IMG/VR virus record: IMGVR_UViG_3300035070_003528
Location: 37,466 to 101,465 of that record
Strand: one strand, 5' to 3'
DNA length: 64,000 bases
Source: a virus
The notes below the pieces were generated by a model that saw only the letters and a program-made list of their open reading frames with translations, ran no database searches and was not told where the DNA came from. Position 1 is the first letter of the stretch. Each line of letters opens with the position of its first letter. This document shows, one piece after another, positions 8,385-17,078 of this stretch. Both the position numbers and the translations under genes were made by a program.

Positions 8385-8545
8385 GCAATCATGTACTCCA
8401 TCAACGTAGGCAGGGGCAAAACAGTCGTATGCTTATCCCCGTGGTGTCGGCCTACAAAGATTAGACTAGCACCACTGGTTGACCACACGAACGAAACAAT
8501 TGGTGTGTTGCAGTCCTTGCAGCGAAGCAATACGCTAGTTGCCAT
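8381..8545 (-). CDS. small CxxC protein, 54 aa
   Basis: The frame reads MATSVLLRCKDCNTPIVSF then a His-rich segment (GRHHGDKH). A single CxxC plus clustered His could bind one zinc. It overlaps the upstream gene's stop as TAATG and the next start as ATGA, so it is locked into the operon. Function unknown. Confidence 0.6.
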   Translation of the reverse strand: MATSVLLRCKDCNTPIVSFVWSTSGASLIFVGRHHGDKHTTVLPLPTLMEYMIA

Positions 8546-8745
8546 TAAGAAAAGAAAATTCGGTTCAGAGTTGCTTTTAGCTGGGACAGGAATTGACCAA
8601 GTTGTTCCTGGTTGCCAGTGTCAACATTACGGCCGTGATTCAACACGACTTCCCACACTCGTTGGGCATCTGCCAAAGACACCGGTTCTCCCTGTGCCAT
8701 TTTTGCGAATGCTGCTGTTTGTAATTCTAGGTTAAGATTGTTCAT
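8545..8745 (-). CDS. hypothetical protein, 66 aa
   Basis: First gene after the hairpins at 8767-8822. AAGGAG precedes the ATG. The protein is helical and mostly polar (QTAAFAKMAQGEPVSLADAQRVWEVV), with no cysteine or membrane segment. The position directly upstream of the glycosylation genes and downstream of the virion genes suggests a small regulatory or structural accessory protein. No family recognised. Confidence 0.6.
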   Translation of the reverse strand: MNNLNLELQTAAFAKMAQGEPVSLADAQRVWEVVLNHGRNVDTGNQEQLGQFLSQLKATLNRIFFS

Positions 8746-8754
8746 AATTCTCCT

Positions 8755-8822
8755 TAAAATAAAAAATGCGCCACTGTGGGCGCAAATTAAAAAGCAACTA
8801 GCCCATCAGGTGGTTCTAGTTG
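8755..8822 (-). terminator. two tandem hairpins, leftward terminator
   Basis: The leftward strand carries GCAACTAG/CTAGTTGC (8793-8822) and then TGCGCC-loop-GGCGCA (8767-8784) followed at once by TTTTTTATTTT, a textbook intrinsic terminator. It separates the virion genes from the sugar operon. Confidence 0.75.
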
Positions 8823-8824
8823 CC

Positions 8825-8852
8825 ATTATATCATCGTTATACGAAATGTCAA
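8825..8852 (-). promoter_or_regulatory. sigma70-type leftward promoter
   Basis: On the leftward strand TTGACA (8847-8852) and TATAAT (8825-8830) are separated by 16 bases. The spacer contains TTTCGTATA, related to the element found in other promoters of this genome. It would drive transcription into the hairpins and, by readthrough, the 8745 gene and the sugar operon. Confidence 0.65.
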
Positions 8853-9361
8853 CGATTGAATATTTGTTGCAATGCGTTTCCTATTTTTTGCGCAGCTTGT
8901 TGTAAATAACTATCTGCGCGAGTAACCGAATAGCGACTCTCGCCGGTTCGTCGTATATCTATTCCAATCTCAGCCCCTATTTCTGTCACGTTGCGCCAAC
9001 CGTGCTGCCTATGAAATGCGGCTTGCTTTGCATTATCATGCACATATGGTGAATATGTAGCTGGATTATCGACGGTTGTAGACGATCCAAACGGAGAATT
9101 GACCGCCCAACTTGGCCCAAGATTTTGACTACGGGGGTCAACACGGCCATTTGCGTGAACTAACCCACTGCCACGTACCCAATATGGAACAGGCGGTCTG
9201 TTTCCAGCATTTTCTGGGGGGTACACACGTGCCTCTCGTACAAAGTCGTATCCAATGCGACGAGAAATATCTTGAACTTGTAATGTCGCTTCTTGTTCAA
9301 CACGTGCGGCGAAAATAAGATTCGCTTTGTTCACAATATAAGCGCGTAAATCTACTGCCAT
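8849..9361 (-). CDS. neck/tail-completion-like virion protein
   Basis: A 170-aa protein encoded directly after the portal gene, with an N-terminal helix and a central segment (PYWVRGSGL, LGPSWAV, ATYSPYVHDNAKQAAFHRQHGW) that has the flavour of HK97-gp10-like or virion-morphogenesis proteins, in which a Y-x-P-Y-V turn precedes a helix. Its start overlaps the portal stop by 10 bases. The structural role is inferred from position and motif flavour, not from a definite family match. Confidence 0.6.
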   Translation of the reverse strand: MAVDLRAYIVNKANLIFAARVEQEATLQVQDISRRIGYDFVREARVYPPENAGNRPPVPYWVRGSGLVHANGRVDPRSQNLGPSWAVNSPFGSSTTVDNPATYSPYVHDNAKQAAFHRQHGWRNVTEIGAEIGIDIRRTGESRYSVTRADSYLQQAAQKIGNALQQIFNR

Positions 9362-10956
9362 TGTTCAAACAACTCGTTTAGTTCTTCTTCTGTGGCAATC
9401 GCTTTCAGGCCAGTCGTTATCTCATCAAATATATCCCTAGGAATAATATTTGTTTCAAACGGCCGTGCTAGAGCATCGCCCTGTCGTTCTAGATTGCGAC
9501 GAGCCACAGTACGGTATCGTTTTAGTTCTGCCCGAACCCCCTCTTGAACTGCTTTTACGTTAACTTCATTACCGATTGCCGGTTCGTCATTTCGGCTCAT
9601 TTGATTTGTTATTGATTCAGGATCTTGAAAATCGCTGAGATTACCCACTTCCGGCGGTTTTGCTTGGTCGCGCCCAGAAACATCTGCAATGCCAAAGAAC
9701 TGAGCCACGAAACTACTGTTTGTCGCCAGGGGCATCGGCAAATCGCCAAGTCCTTCCATTCCCTCTGGATCAACCAACGGTGCATCACCATCGTTCTCAC
9801 GCATTTCATTAACTGTTCGCCAACGACTGTAAATCATGCTCTCTTGAATATTTAGCGCACGGTCGTATGTGCGGGGGTCTTCGTACATAGCATAAACTTC
9901 GTCATTGGGATAAAACCGCTTAATGACTTGGTTTTGGATATGATCTTGGAGCATGATAAACAGGGGATAATATACCTGCTCTTTGAGAATCTTATCCATT
10001 TCCTTAAGGCCTTCTCCAGATGTCAATCCATTACTATGAATTGGGAAGCCGAAGAAAATCGTATCTATTTCATCACGATTCATCTGCTGCGCCAAGATGG
10101 TTTGTAGTTCATTTTGTGTAAAACCAAGCGACTTTGTATCAATCTGTCCCGCACGGGTTACGGCAATTGTACTTCCCTCGTCCTGCCAATCCCGTTTAAT
10201 CTGTGCTTTGGCTACCTCGAAGTCTGCGGGTGAAAGGTCTGGATCTAGGCTAACTAAGGTCAGTGGCAATCCGCGATTTTCATTAAACAGCTTATCCTGA
10301 GACTTTTGTAAACCAAGTTGGATTTGCGCCGGAGCAATAGCAGCTAAAAACGGTGGCAAACTGCGCCAGTAGTCGGACGGATCGGCATATCGTATCCACA
10401 GAATATAACGACCGTCTATTATGATTGGTTTAGCATCGTTCTCTCTGGGGAAGTAGGCGAATTTGGTGACGTAGTTATTTTTATCTTTAATTGGTTCTAT
10501 TTGGTGAGAATTAATAGGCCAAATTTCGACAAGTTCATCGGAGTTATCCGTGTTAGGAGCAAGAAACGCAAATGCGCCCTTGCGACTGGTTTGCAGATGA
10601 CTCATTAAATAACCAAGCAAATAACTTTTGGTCATCCACGGGTTTGGGTTATGGTATATATCGAGGAACGGATGATCTAAGTCGTCAATCATCTTGCGCG
10701 ACTCGCCTTTTCGTTTCATCCTGAATTTTGCTGCCCAAACATTTCTGTTTATTAGCTGAATATCAGCGTACACCCAGCCAATGATACTCAATAAACGAAT
10801 AAGTTCTTCTTCTGTGTACGCATCCCAATTCACTGCCTGACTGTCATAAATGCTTACATCACTGCCAATATATCGTGGCACAGATTGTGTTAGTGCGGCT
10901 TTTGAGAACCGACTTACCATCCAATTGCCAACTGTTCCAAGAAAACTATCTGCCAT
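9352..10956 (-). CDS. portal protein, HK97-like
   Basis: A 534-aa protein following the large terminase. Features are those of HK97-type portals: LLSIIGWVYADIQLI near the N-terminus, LDHPFLDIYHNPNPWMTKSYL with the usual N-P-N-P-x-M context, RKGAFAFLAPN, EIWPINSHQIEPI, YILWIRYADPSDYWRSLPP, and the NGLTSGEGLKEMDKILKEQVYYPL region near residue 335. It forms the dodecameric DNA channel at the capsid vertex. CGGAGA precedes the ATG, 15 bases after the terminase stop. Confidence 0.92.
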   Translation of the reverse strand: MADSFLGTVGNWMVSRFSKAALTQSVPRYIGSDVSIYDSQAVNWDAYTEEELIRLLSIIGWVYADIQLINRNVWAAKFRMKRKGESRKMIDDLDHPFLDIYHNPNPWMTKSYLLGYLMSHLQTSRKGAFAFLAPNTDNSDELVEIWPINSHQIEPIKDKNNYVTKFAYFPRENDAKPIIIDGRYILWIRYADPSDYWRSLPPFLAAIAPAQIQLGLQKSQDKLFNENRGLPLTLVSLDPDLSPADFEVAKAQIKRDWQDEGSTIAVTRAGQIDTKSLGFTQNELQTILAQQMNRDEIDTIFFGFPIHSNGLTSGEGLKEMDKILKEQVYYPLFIMLQDHIQNQVIKRFYPNDEVYAMYEDPRTYDRALNIQESMIYSRWRTVNEMRENDGDAPLVDPEGMEGLGDLPMPLATNSSFVAQFFGIADVSGRDQAKPPEVGNLSDFQDPESITNQMSRNDEPAIGNEVNVKAVQEGVRAELKRYRTVARRNLERQGDALARPFETNIIPRDIFDEITTGLKAIATEEELNELFEQWQ

Positions 10957-10971
10957 TATTAATCTCCGCGA

Positions 10972-12576
10972 TTACTCGATATGGATAAGACCAAATGAAA
11001 GAGGTACAACGCAGAACTCAATAGCAGCAAGGCACAGCACGAATGCCATAGCTAGGTCATCGTGCATCCCCTTCGGTGCTTTATTTGTTCCGCTCTCTAC
11101 CACACTCATTTGATCGTAAGTTTCTTCATCGTAAAATATACAATCACCAGCCTTTAGGCGTTTTGCCGCTTCGTGAAAAGCCAGTGGTTTACTTGCGCTA
11201 TTTTGTGTCCAACCCGTTTTTCTACTACGTTCAGATGCCGCCCAGCCTTTCAACAGGCGCAAGTTACTGTTGTCCTGTAGCCAATTTTTCACGGTTCTCC
11301 CATGCTCATTTAGCTCGAACAACACAGCGGCACTATTATAAAATCTTCCAATAAGGTCAATATAAAATGAAAATAAAGTTGGTTCAATGTGTTCGTTAAG
11401 AACAGCTACTTGCTCTTTTGTGCTTATTTTCATTACGCTTAATGCGCTGTCATCGCTTGCAGCTAGTCCTTCTGCTGGATCGGCCGTGACGACATACCGT
11501 TCCTCTGGAATAGGCAGTTCGTAAATACGCAATCCTGGCACAATGGGCAACTCGTTTTCTTGCCCCATTTCATCAAATTCTTCTATTCCGTCACCAACAA
11601 GGCCGTCACCGCCCACGAACACAATTGGCTTGCGGGGTTGGTAGCACTTGTCTAGCCAAGTTTTTTTAAACCGTTTATTCACGCTTTTTGGTGCAAGTGC
11701 TTCTTCTGGATGGGCAGGGAATGTTTCGTAAATATAATCCAACGTCCCGTCCATGTTTTCAGACAGTTCTTTTTGTTTCTCGTACCATTCTAATGTGCGA
11801 CCTGGAACAACATCGTATGGAATAAAACTAGGCGTGTATTCCGTCTGCCCTCGCATTGCCCCTTTGTACAATTCTGTAAACGTACTTTGCGGTCTGCTCT
11901 TGTCCGTTTTACTGACAAGAAACAACTTTCCTTTTAACCCAACTGTTGGGGCAAGGTTCAGCAGCACTTGTTGAAGTGAAATATTACTGCGATACAATAG
12001 TGCGGCTTCATCAATTAGTACATGTGTTGCGGAATAAGAATCCCCTTTGTGAGAGGAAAGCGCAAAACAAACAGAACCGTTGGCTAATCTCCATTCTGTC
12101 TTTGTGTCACGTACTGTTTCGCTACGCATCCAAAACGGTAGCGATTCGTAAATCCCTTTTATCTTCTCCAGTAATTCTTGCGCCTCTATTTCACCGCGAG
12201 ACAGGATTAAAATAAAAGCTTTGGGGCGAAATAACATCTCGTACACAAAATAAACCAATGCCAGTGTGGTCATGCCAACCTGTCGCGCCTTTAGGCACAC
12301 AACACGATTGAGGGTATAGAATTTGCGAAGCGCATCAAGCTGGTTATCGTACTCTACATCGGTATCCCACAGCACAAACGGGACAGATCGTTTCTCGTCA
12401 TTGGAAAACACATAGACATAGTTAATAATCCAGTAAACTAGACCGAATGGCGTAGTTAGACTATCTGCCATGCACCTGTCTAGTTCTCTGATTATTTCCG
12501 GCTTACCATACCCGTTTGGGTCGCCGTCTGGACGTTCCGATACGTATTTTATGCCATCGAATGCATTGTTTCGCAT
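10972..12576 (-). CDS. terL: terminase large subunit
   Basis: A 534-aa packaging ATPase/nuclease. The Walker A-like KARQVGMTTLALVYF lies at about residue 100, the Walker B strand HVLIDEAALL at about 190, the coupling motif LFLVSKT soon after, and the RNase-H-type nuclease half has VVTADPAEGLAASDDSALSV (about 365), LFELNEHG and a late DDLAMAFVL. This is a complete TerL. I see no good ribosome site before the ATG. Operon order is small terminase, large terminase, portal, neck protein. Confidence 0.95.
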   Translation of the reverse strand: MRNNAFDGIKYVSERPDGDPNGYGKPEIIRELDRCMADSLTTPFGLVYWIINYVYVFSNDEKRSVPFVLWDTDVEYDNQLDALRKFYTLNRVVCLKARQVGMTTLALVYFVYEMLFRPKAFILILSRGEIEAQELLEKIKGIYESLPFWMRSETVRDTKTEWRLANGSVCFALSSHKGDSYSATHVLIDEAALLYRSNISLQQVLLNLAPTVGLKGKLFLVSKTDKSRPQSTFTELYKGAMRGQTEYTPSFIPYDVVPGRTLEWYEKQKELSENMDGTLDYIYETFPAHPEEALAPKSVNKRFKKTWLDKCYQPRKPIVFVGGDGLVGDGIEEFDEMGQENELPIVPGLRIYELPIPEERYVVTADPAEGLAASDDSALSVMKISTKEQVAVLNEHIEPTLFSFYIDLIGRFYNSAAVLFELNEHGRTVKNWLQDNSNLRLLKGWAASERSRKTGWTQNSASKPLAFHEAAKRLKAGDCIFYDEETYDQMSVVESGTNKAPKGMHDDLAMAFVLCLAAIEFCVVPLSFGLIHIE

Positions 12577-12608
12577 AACGACATAATATCACAAACGTTG
12601 TCAATAGT

Positions 12609-13217
12609 CTATTGGTCTACTATTTTGTACTCACCCTCTATGCTCTCGTCATTTAATTGTGGCCTTGGTGGACTCAGTTCGGCAGCGTGTTGCTTATGAA
12701 CCTCAAGATAATAATCAAACGAGAACCGAGTTTGGTCTATCTCGACCTTTTTGGGAACTTCGATAGGAACCAAGCTGGCCTGTTTAGTCATCAGCCTGTC
12801 CAATGCTTTGAGCAGCGTATCTTTTGCTTTTACATAATGCCCAATGTCATTAATTGTTAGCCCATCATCATCTAAAAAATCAGCTAAGGTTCCTAATTCC
12901 TCAATATCTTCTAGCACATTGTTTATTTGTTCGTCAGTTTGGTCTAACTGTCTGACCAGAATCCCCTCTGCGAGTCTTTCTCTATTCTCTTTTGTTTCTT
13001 GTCGCACCGCGAGAAGATCTCGATAAGCAGTCATATTTGAATAAGCAGGCATATGTTCAGCAAACCACGGTAATTTACGTGCTTCTTCTGATATACGCTG
13101 GTATGTCCAGTCATCATTAGGCCGAGCCATCATCATTTCCATGATCATAGTTCGTCTTTCGTCAATTATTTTTTCACTCATTGTATTTGCGGTTGCCCCG
13201 CGTCTTTTTCTTGGCAC
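12609..13217 (-). CDS. probable terminase small subunit
   Basis: A 202-aa helical protein that starts at GTG with AAGGAA upstream and lies directly before terL. The N-terminus is basic (MPRKRRGA) and is followed by helices that could form an HTH (WTYQRISEEARKLPWFAEH), then a coiled-coil-like region (LDQTDEQINNVLEDIEELG). This architecture and the position fit a small terminase that recognises the packaging site. No diagnostic motif is present, so the call rests mainly on position. Confidence 0.65.
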   Translation of the reverse strand: MPRKRRGATANTMSEKIIDERRTMIMEMMMARPNDDWTYQRISEEARKLPWFAEHMPAYSNMTAYRDLLAVRQETKENRERLAEGILVRQLDQTDEQINNVLEDIEELGTLADFLDDDGLTINDIGHYVKAKDTLLKALDRLMTKQASLVPIEVPKKVEIDQTRFSFDYYLEVHKQHAAELSPPRPQLNDESIEGEYKIVDQ

Positions 13218-13296
13218 TTTATTACTATTCCTTTTTTATTGTAATCGTCTATGATTTATTGTAATACATAACGAACACCCCTATCAAGGACAATGT

Positions 13297-13587
13297 ATGA
13301 TTAGTATACCAGAAAAGTTCTTATGCCCTAATTGTCTATCGTCACACAAGTTGGACGAAAACATGTTATTTGTTATAGACAGTCTGGAAATGCTAGACAA
13401 TCCGGATTGGCATCCAATAATTTGCCCAACATGCGGCATCGATTTTATTATCACAGACGAATTTCGTTGTTTTATCCCAGATGAACCGACGATTGTTTCG
13501 GCTGAAACACAAAACGAGTTACTTGCCATGAAAACAGTTGTTGCGGTAATGGGCGTATGGCGAACAAAAAAACCGGAGGCAAATTAA
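13297..13587 (+). CDS. zinc-ribbon protein, 96 aa
   Basis: The protein has KFLCPNCLSSH at residue 7 and IICPTCGIDF at residue 42, a two-knuckle zinc ribbon. The ATG lies 9 bases after AAGGA. Its stop overlaps the start of the methyltransferase by one base (TAATG). It is the first rightward gene after the divergent switch at about 13220-13296. Confidence 0.7.
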   Translation: MISIPEKFLCPNCLSSHKLDENMLFVIDSLEMLDNPDWHPIICPTCGIDFIITDEFRCFIPDEPTIVSAETQNELLAMKTVVAVMGVWRTKKPEAN

Positions 13588-14030
13588 TGAATGTACTATC
13601 GCTTTTTGACGGAATGAGTTGTGGGCAAATCGCGCTACATCGCGCTGGGATTAAATTTGATAAATACTATGCCAGTGAAATAGATAAATATGCAATCGCC
13701 GTGACTCAGCACAACTATCCCAGCACAACCCAATTGGGTGATGTTACAAAATGGAGAGAGTGGGATATTGATTGGGAGTCGATTGGGTTAATTATTGGGG
13801 GATCTCCATGCCAAGGGCTTTCCCAATCTGGGGCTGGGGCTGGATTAAAAGACGAGCGTAGTGCATTGTTTTTTGTGTTTATGGATATACTGCGCCACGT
13901 ACAATCATTAAATAGCAATGTGGTATTTTTGCTGGAAAATGTTGTGCCTCGTAAAAAAGAGTGGGCAGAGAACATGACGGAAGCATTATTTTTGGCGTAT
14001 ATGGGCAGCAATTGGGAAAGAGTTGACTAG
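13587..14030 (+). CDS. C5-cytosine DNA methyltransferase, N-terminal fragment
   Basis: The fragment holds motif I (LSLFDGMSCGQIAL), the catalytic motif IV with the Pro-Cys pair (GGSPCQGLS), a GLKDERSALFF segment and motif VI (FLLENV). Reading continues through KKEWAENMTEAL and then runs into an unrelated tail and a stop. The missing motif VIII and target-recognition region are encoded at 14690-15379. The start at 13587 is preferred over an upstream ATG because CGGAGG precedes it. It could act as one subunit of a two-chain enzyme. Confidence 0.85.
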   Translation: MNVLSLFDGMSCGQIALHRAGIKFDKYYASEIDKYAIAVTQHNYPSTTQLGDVTKWREWDIDWESIGLIIGGSPCQGLSQSGAGAGLKDERSALFFVFMDILRHVQSLNSNVVFLLENVVPRKKEWAENMTEALFLAYMGSNWERVD

Positions 14031-14058
14031 TATCGGCATCTAATTTATAATTACTGGT

Positions 14059-14706
14059 ATGATTATAACTAAGAAAGTATTCGCAACCGTATCCGGCAGA
14101 AATAAAAAGCACTATGAGGAAAAGGGATACAATCTCCCTTACAAAAAAGATAATCGGGGAAGAACCGGTATACCAAAGGGTACGCAAATCGAAGTCGATG
14201 TATTAGATATACATCCATCGAGCCAGATTAAGATACAATATAAATGCGATGATTGCGGAAACATTTCGGAAGTTCCGGCTCAATCGATTTTTTGGAGAAA
14301 AAACAGCCAGTATAACAAAACCGGAGAAACAGTATGTAGGTCATGTGCAAACAAGAGGATGTCTGGAGAAAACAGCGGAAACTATAAACACGGTAATATT
14401 CGCTATCCAGAATATGTATCAAATGCCAGAAAAAGGGGCATTGAGTTCTCGTTATCCGTAGAAGAATTCGAGGAAATAACAAGCCAAGAATGTCATTATT
14501 GCGGGGGGGTTTCTGTCGATAGAAACCCCAAGAGTCGGGGGCAGGGGATTGACAGAAGAGACAGTAATCGCGGATACGAATACTCCAACTGTGTTCCATG
14601 TTGCGCGACGTGCAATTTTGTCAAAAATTCTATGCCATACAACGAATTTATTCAATACATTAAGGACTTATACACAAAGACAAAGGACTATGAAATTCAA
14701 GAATAA
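14059..14706 (+). CDS. HNH homing-type endonuclease
   Basis: A 215-aa protein with an N-terminal zinc-ribbon-like part (YKCDDCGN ... CRSCANKR) and a C-terminal HNH/McrA-type part: ECHYCGG near residue 152, GIDRRDSNRGYEYSNCVPCCATCN near 175. It lies between the two parts of the methyltransferase gene and its last codons overlap the start of the second part. Fewer than 70 bases separate it from the first part and none from the second, so there is no room for a group I intron core. Confidence 0.82.
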   Translation: MIITKKVFATVSGRNKKHYEEKGYNLPYKKDNRGRTGIPKGTQIEVDVLDIHPSSQIKIQYKCDDCGNISEVPAQSIFWRKNSQYNKTGETVCRSCANKRMSGENSGNYKHGNIRYPEYVSNARKRGIEFSLSVEEFEEITSQECHYCGGVSVDRNPKSRGQGIDRRDSNRGYEYSNCVPCCATCNFVKNSMPYNEFIQYIKDLYTKTKDYEIQE

Positions 14707-15379
14707 AACAACCGGAGAAATGGTCGAGTGGAACTATATCGGCATAAACTCAGCATTGCTTTCCGCACAATCGAGAAAGAGGCTGTATTGGACTAATATC
14801 CCCAATGTTGAGCAACCAGAAGACAAAAATATATACTTGATTGACATCATCGAATCTGGACGGACAGATTCGATGAAAAGCTATTGCATTGATGCAAACT
14901 ATTTTAAAGGTGGAAACCTAAAACAATATTTCGAGAAATCTCGCAGACAGCTTGTTTTTCAAGACAAGTCGCCCACTATTGTTTCCACAATATATAAAGA
15001 GAATCCCAAAAGTGTGCTACACAGAAAAAAGTTAGGCTTGCTAATTGGCGAACAAGTTCCAACAACATTCAGCCGACATGAAAAACTGTCTGGAAAAATA
15101 TTGGATAAATCCCTTCCGTTAGAATCTAGCAATTGGAGAGGGTTAAATAGAAACCAAAGACAAACCGCAATTGCAAATATGATTGAATCTGGGGATGTTG
15201 TTATTAGAAAATTAACTCCAATTGAATGTGAAAGATTGCAGACAGTAGATGATAACCATACCCAGTTTGGTGATTTTGGCGGTAAGATCAAAAAAATAAG
15301 TAATACCCAGCGGTACAAAATGCTAGGTAACGGATTTACCGTAAGCGTTATTTCTCACATCTTATCTCTTATGATATAG
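14690..15379 (+). CDS. C5-cytosine DNA methyltransferase, C-terminal fragment
   Basis: The fragment begins MKFKNKTTGEMVEW and holds motif VIII (NSALLSAQSRKRLYWTNI), a target-recognition region, motif IX (RKLTPIECERLQTVDD) and motif X (RYKMLGNGFTV). ATG 14690 has AAAGGA just upstream, so it can be translated as a separate chain. With 13587-14030 it would rebuild a full enzyme. Its final residues NGFTVSVISHILS have a diverged second copy at 16079-16138. Confidence 0.85.
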   Translation: MKFKNKTTGEMVEWNYIGINSALLSAQSRKRLYWTNIPNVEQPEDKNIYLIDIIESGRTDSMKSYCIDANYFKGGNLKQYFEKSRRQLVFQDKSPTIVSTIYKENPKSVLHRKKLGLLIGEQVPTTFSRHEKLSGKILDKSLPLESSNWRGLNRNQRQTAIANMIESGDVVIRKLTPIECERLQTVDDNHTQFGDFGGKIKKISNTQRYKMLGNGFTVSVISHILSLMI

Positions 15380-15425
15380 TGGGTGGATATTGTTTTGTAA
15401 CGAATAGATAAAGGCCGGTAGGATA

Positions 15426-16076
15426 ATGATGGGAAAAATTTTATATATCTACAAGATAACAAATATAATAAATGGGAAAATCTATGTGGGAAAACACTCT
15501 GCAAAAAATATAGAGAATTCATATATGGGGTCTGGTATAGCTATCAGAAGAGCTATAAAAAAGTACAGACTAGATAATTTTCGCAAGGAAATTCTTTGTA
15601 TTTGTGAAAACGAAAAAAAATTAAATGAAATGGAAATTTTCTGGATAGCCAAAACGGGTTCTTTTAATGATGGCTACAATATGACCAAGGGTGGCGAAGG
15701 GGCGCTTGGGTATAAACCAACAGAGGATGTCATTAAAAGAGCCGCCGAGTCCAGAGCTAGATATTACGAAGAAAATCAAAGCGCCCGTGAAATCTTATCC
15801 GAAAAAGCAAGAGAAAGAATCGGTGAGAAAAATCCGTTTTGGGGTAAGCGCCTATCTCAAGCGCATATCAAAAAAATGACTCAAGCAAGAATTAGAGCAA
15901 TAACCGGAAGAAATAACCCGTCTGCCGTTAGGGTAAAATGTATAGAAAAAGATATTGTTTTTGATACAGCAAAAGAAGCGGCAGAGTATTGTGGATTAAA
16001 ATATTCGACCACAATACTCAAGGCCGCAAAGGGCCAGCTAAAAACAGCAGGAGGATACAAATGGGAACTGGTCTAA
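15426..16076 (+). CDS. GIY-YIG homing endonuclease
   Basis: The N-terminus ILYIYKITNIINGKIYVGKHS is a GIY-YIG nuclease core (YKITN...GKIYVG variant), with the catalytic E in the MEIFWI helix. It is followed by NUMOD3-like GEKNPFWGKRLSQ repeats near residue 140 and an IENR1/NUMOD1-like DNA-binding end (VFDTAKEAAEYCG, GGYKW). AGGATA precedes the ATG. It sits between the used and the displaced 3' end of the methyltransferase gene, which marks it as the element inserted there. Confidence 0.9.
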   Translation: MMGKILYIYKITNIINGKIYVGKHSAKNIENSYMGSGIAIRRAIKKYRLDNFRKEILCICENEKKLNEMEIFWIAKTGSFNDGYNMTKGGEGALGYKPTEDVIKRAAESRARYYEENQSAREILSEKARERIGEKNPFWGKRLSQAHIKKMTQARIRAITGRNNPSAVRVKCIEKDIVFDTAKEAAEYCGLKYSTTILKAAKGQLKTAGGYKWELV

Positions 16077-16078
16077 CC

Positions 16079-16138
16079 AACGGATGGACTGTTGATGTAA
16101 TAGCTCATATCTTTTCGCACATGGAGAATCATGCTAAT
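16079..16138 (+). pseudogene. displaced 3' end of the C5-methyltransferase gene
   Basis: Directly after the GIY-YIG stop the frame reads NGWTVDVIAHIFSHMENHAN and then a stop that overlaps the next gene's ATG (ATGCTAATTAA). This is motif X and the C-terminus of a C5-methyltransferase and parallels NGFTVSVISHILS at the end of the 14690-15379 frame. Both copies begin at AACGGAT (15329 and 16079). It is a non-translated remnant of the gene as it was before the GIY-YIG insertion. Confidence 0.8.
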
Positions 16139-17012
16139 TAATTTCGCGTATAACCCCCATCTCGTTAACAAGCCACCGAAGCTACCGTATGTAGCTCATC
16201 GTGCGAATTGGCGCAGGATAAATGGTGGATTTATTAACAAACGAGGTAGGCCAGAGACATTAGCGAAATTAATTAAACAGGGATACCCGTATACATCAGC
16301 GCATCGTCGGTATCGCCACAAGCGGAACTTCATTAAAGGTCAGGTTCTTTCTCTGGATTTCGATCATGATGGATTTGATACGTTGCTCAATGATACGTTC
16401 ATCAATACCTATGCTTATTTTATCTACAACACGCCTAGTAGTACGGCCGATAATCCCCGTTCTCGCGCTGTGTTTGTGCTACCCCATGCAGTTGATCAAC
16501 CAATTTTGTTTGGAGCAATGGCACAGGGATTGGTGGAAATGTATGGTGATGCAGACGAGAGTTGCAAAGACCCTGCTCGTATTTTTTTCGGCAGTTTAGA
16601 TTGTAACATCGTCACGATTGGAAATGTTCTACCAAACGAGTTGATGGAAGAAATCGCATCGGATGTATTGAAGCGAGAACAAGAACACCAGAGTTACGAG
16701 CCTATTGTTAATAACATCTCATCAGAAACAGTACGTGATGCTGTTATGCGTCAAATAGAAAGAATTCAATTCGCTGCCCCAGGTGAAAAACATGGCACAC
16801 GGCTTGCTGTCGGAACTACCGTTGGCGGCTATGTTGCTGCTGGTTACTTGTCTTATCAAGAAGCAAGTAGCTATTTGTTACAAGCCGCTATAAGTAATAC
16901 ATCTGCCCCACGTCTTGCCGAGAAAGATGTACTTGATGGACTTTCTTACGGCATGTCAAATCCCCTTTGTATACCCCCAAAAACGTTCGCTGATTACGGC
17001 ATCGAAATTTAG
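16131..17012 (+). CDS. primase/polymerase-like protein
   Basis: A 293-aa protein with VLSLDFDHDGFDT near residue 72 (acidic metal-binding strand), YFIYNTPSSTADNPRSRAVFVLP near 100 and DESCKDPARIFFGSLD near 140. The D-x-D strand, the S-R-A-V-F-V-L-P strand and the D-x(2)-R-x-F-F-G-S loop are the pattern of archaeo-eukaryotic primase-type domains used by phages and plasmids. The remaining 130 residues are helical and lack a helicase motif. It would make primers for phage replication. Its ATG overlaps the displaced methyltransferase stop. Confidence 0.65.
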   Translation: MLINFAYNPHLVNKPPKLPYVAHRANWRRINGGFINKRGRPETLAKLIKQGYPYTSAHRRYRHKRNFIKGQVLSLDFDHDGFDTLLNDTFINTYAYFIYNTPSSTADNPRSRAVFVLPHAVDQPILFGAMAQGLVEMYGDADESCKDPARIFFGSLDCNIVTIGNVLPNELMEEIASDVLKREQEHQSYEPIVNNISSETVRDAVMRQIERIQFAAPGEKHGTRLAVGTTVGGYVAAGYLSYQEASSYLLQAAISNTSAPRLAEKDVLDGLSYGMSNPLCIPPKTFADYGIEI

Positions 17013-17078
17013 TACCCCCTAGCTCGGTTAGCAGTATTATGTTACTATGGGTAAAAAAGCTATGGTAATATAATGTGC

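Noticed and set aside
8391-8735. 114-aa rightward frame opposite two small leftward genes
   Set aside because: The leftward frames 8381-8545 and 8545-8745 have ribosome sites and coupled starts and stops; the rightward frame has neither.
13995-14700. Group I intron or intein interrupting the methyltransferase
   Set aside because: Only about 30 bases separate the first piece's stop from the HNH start and none separate the HNH end from the second piece, so no ribozyme core fits; the frame is not continuous and no intein end residues are present.
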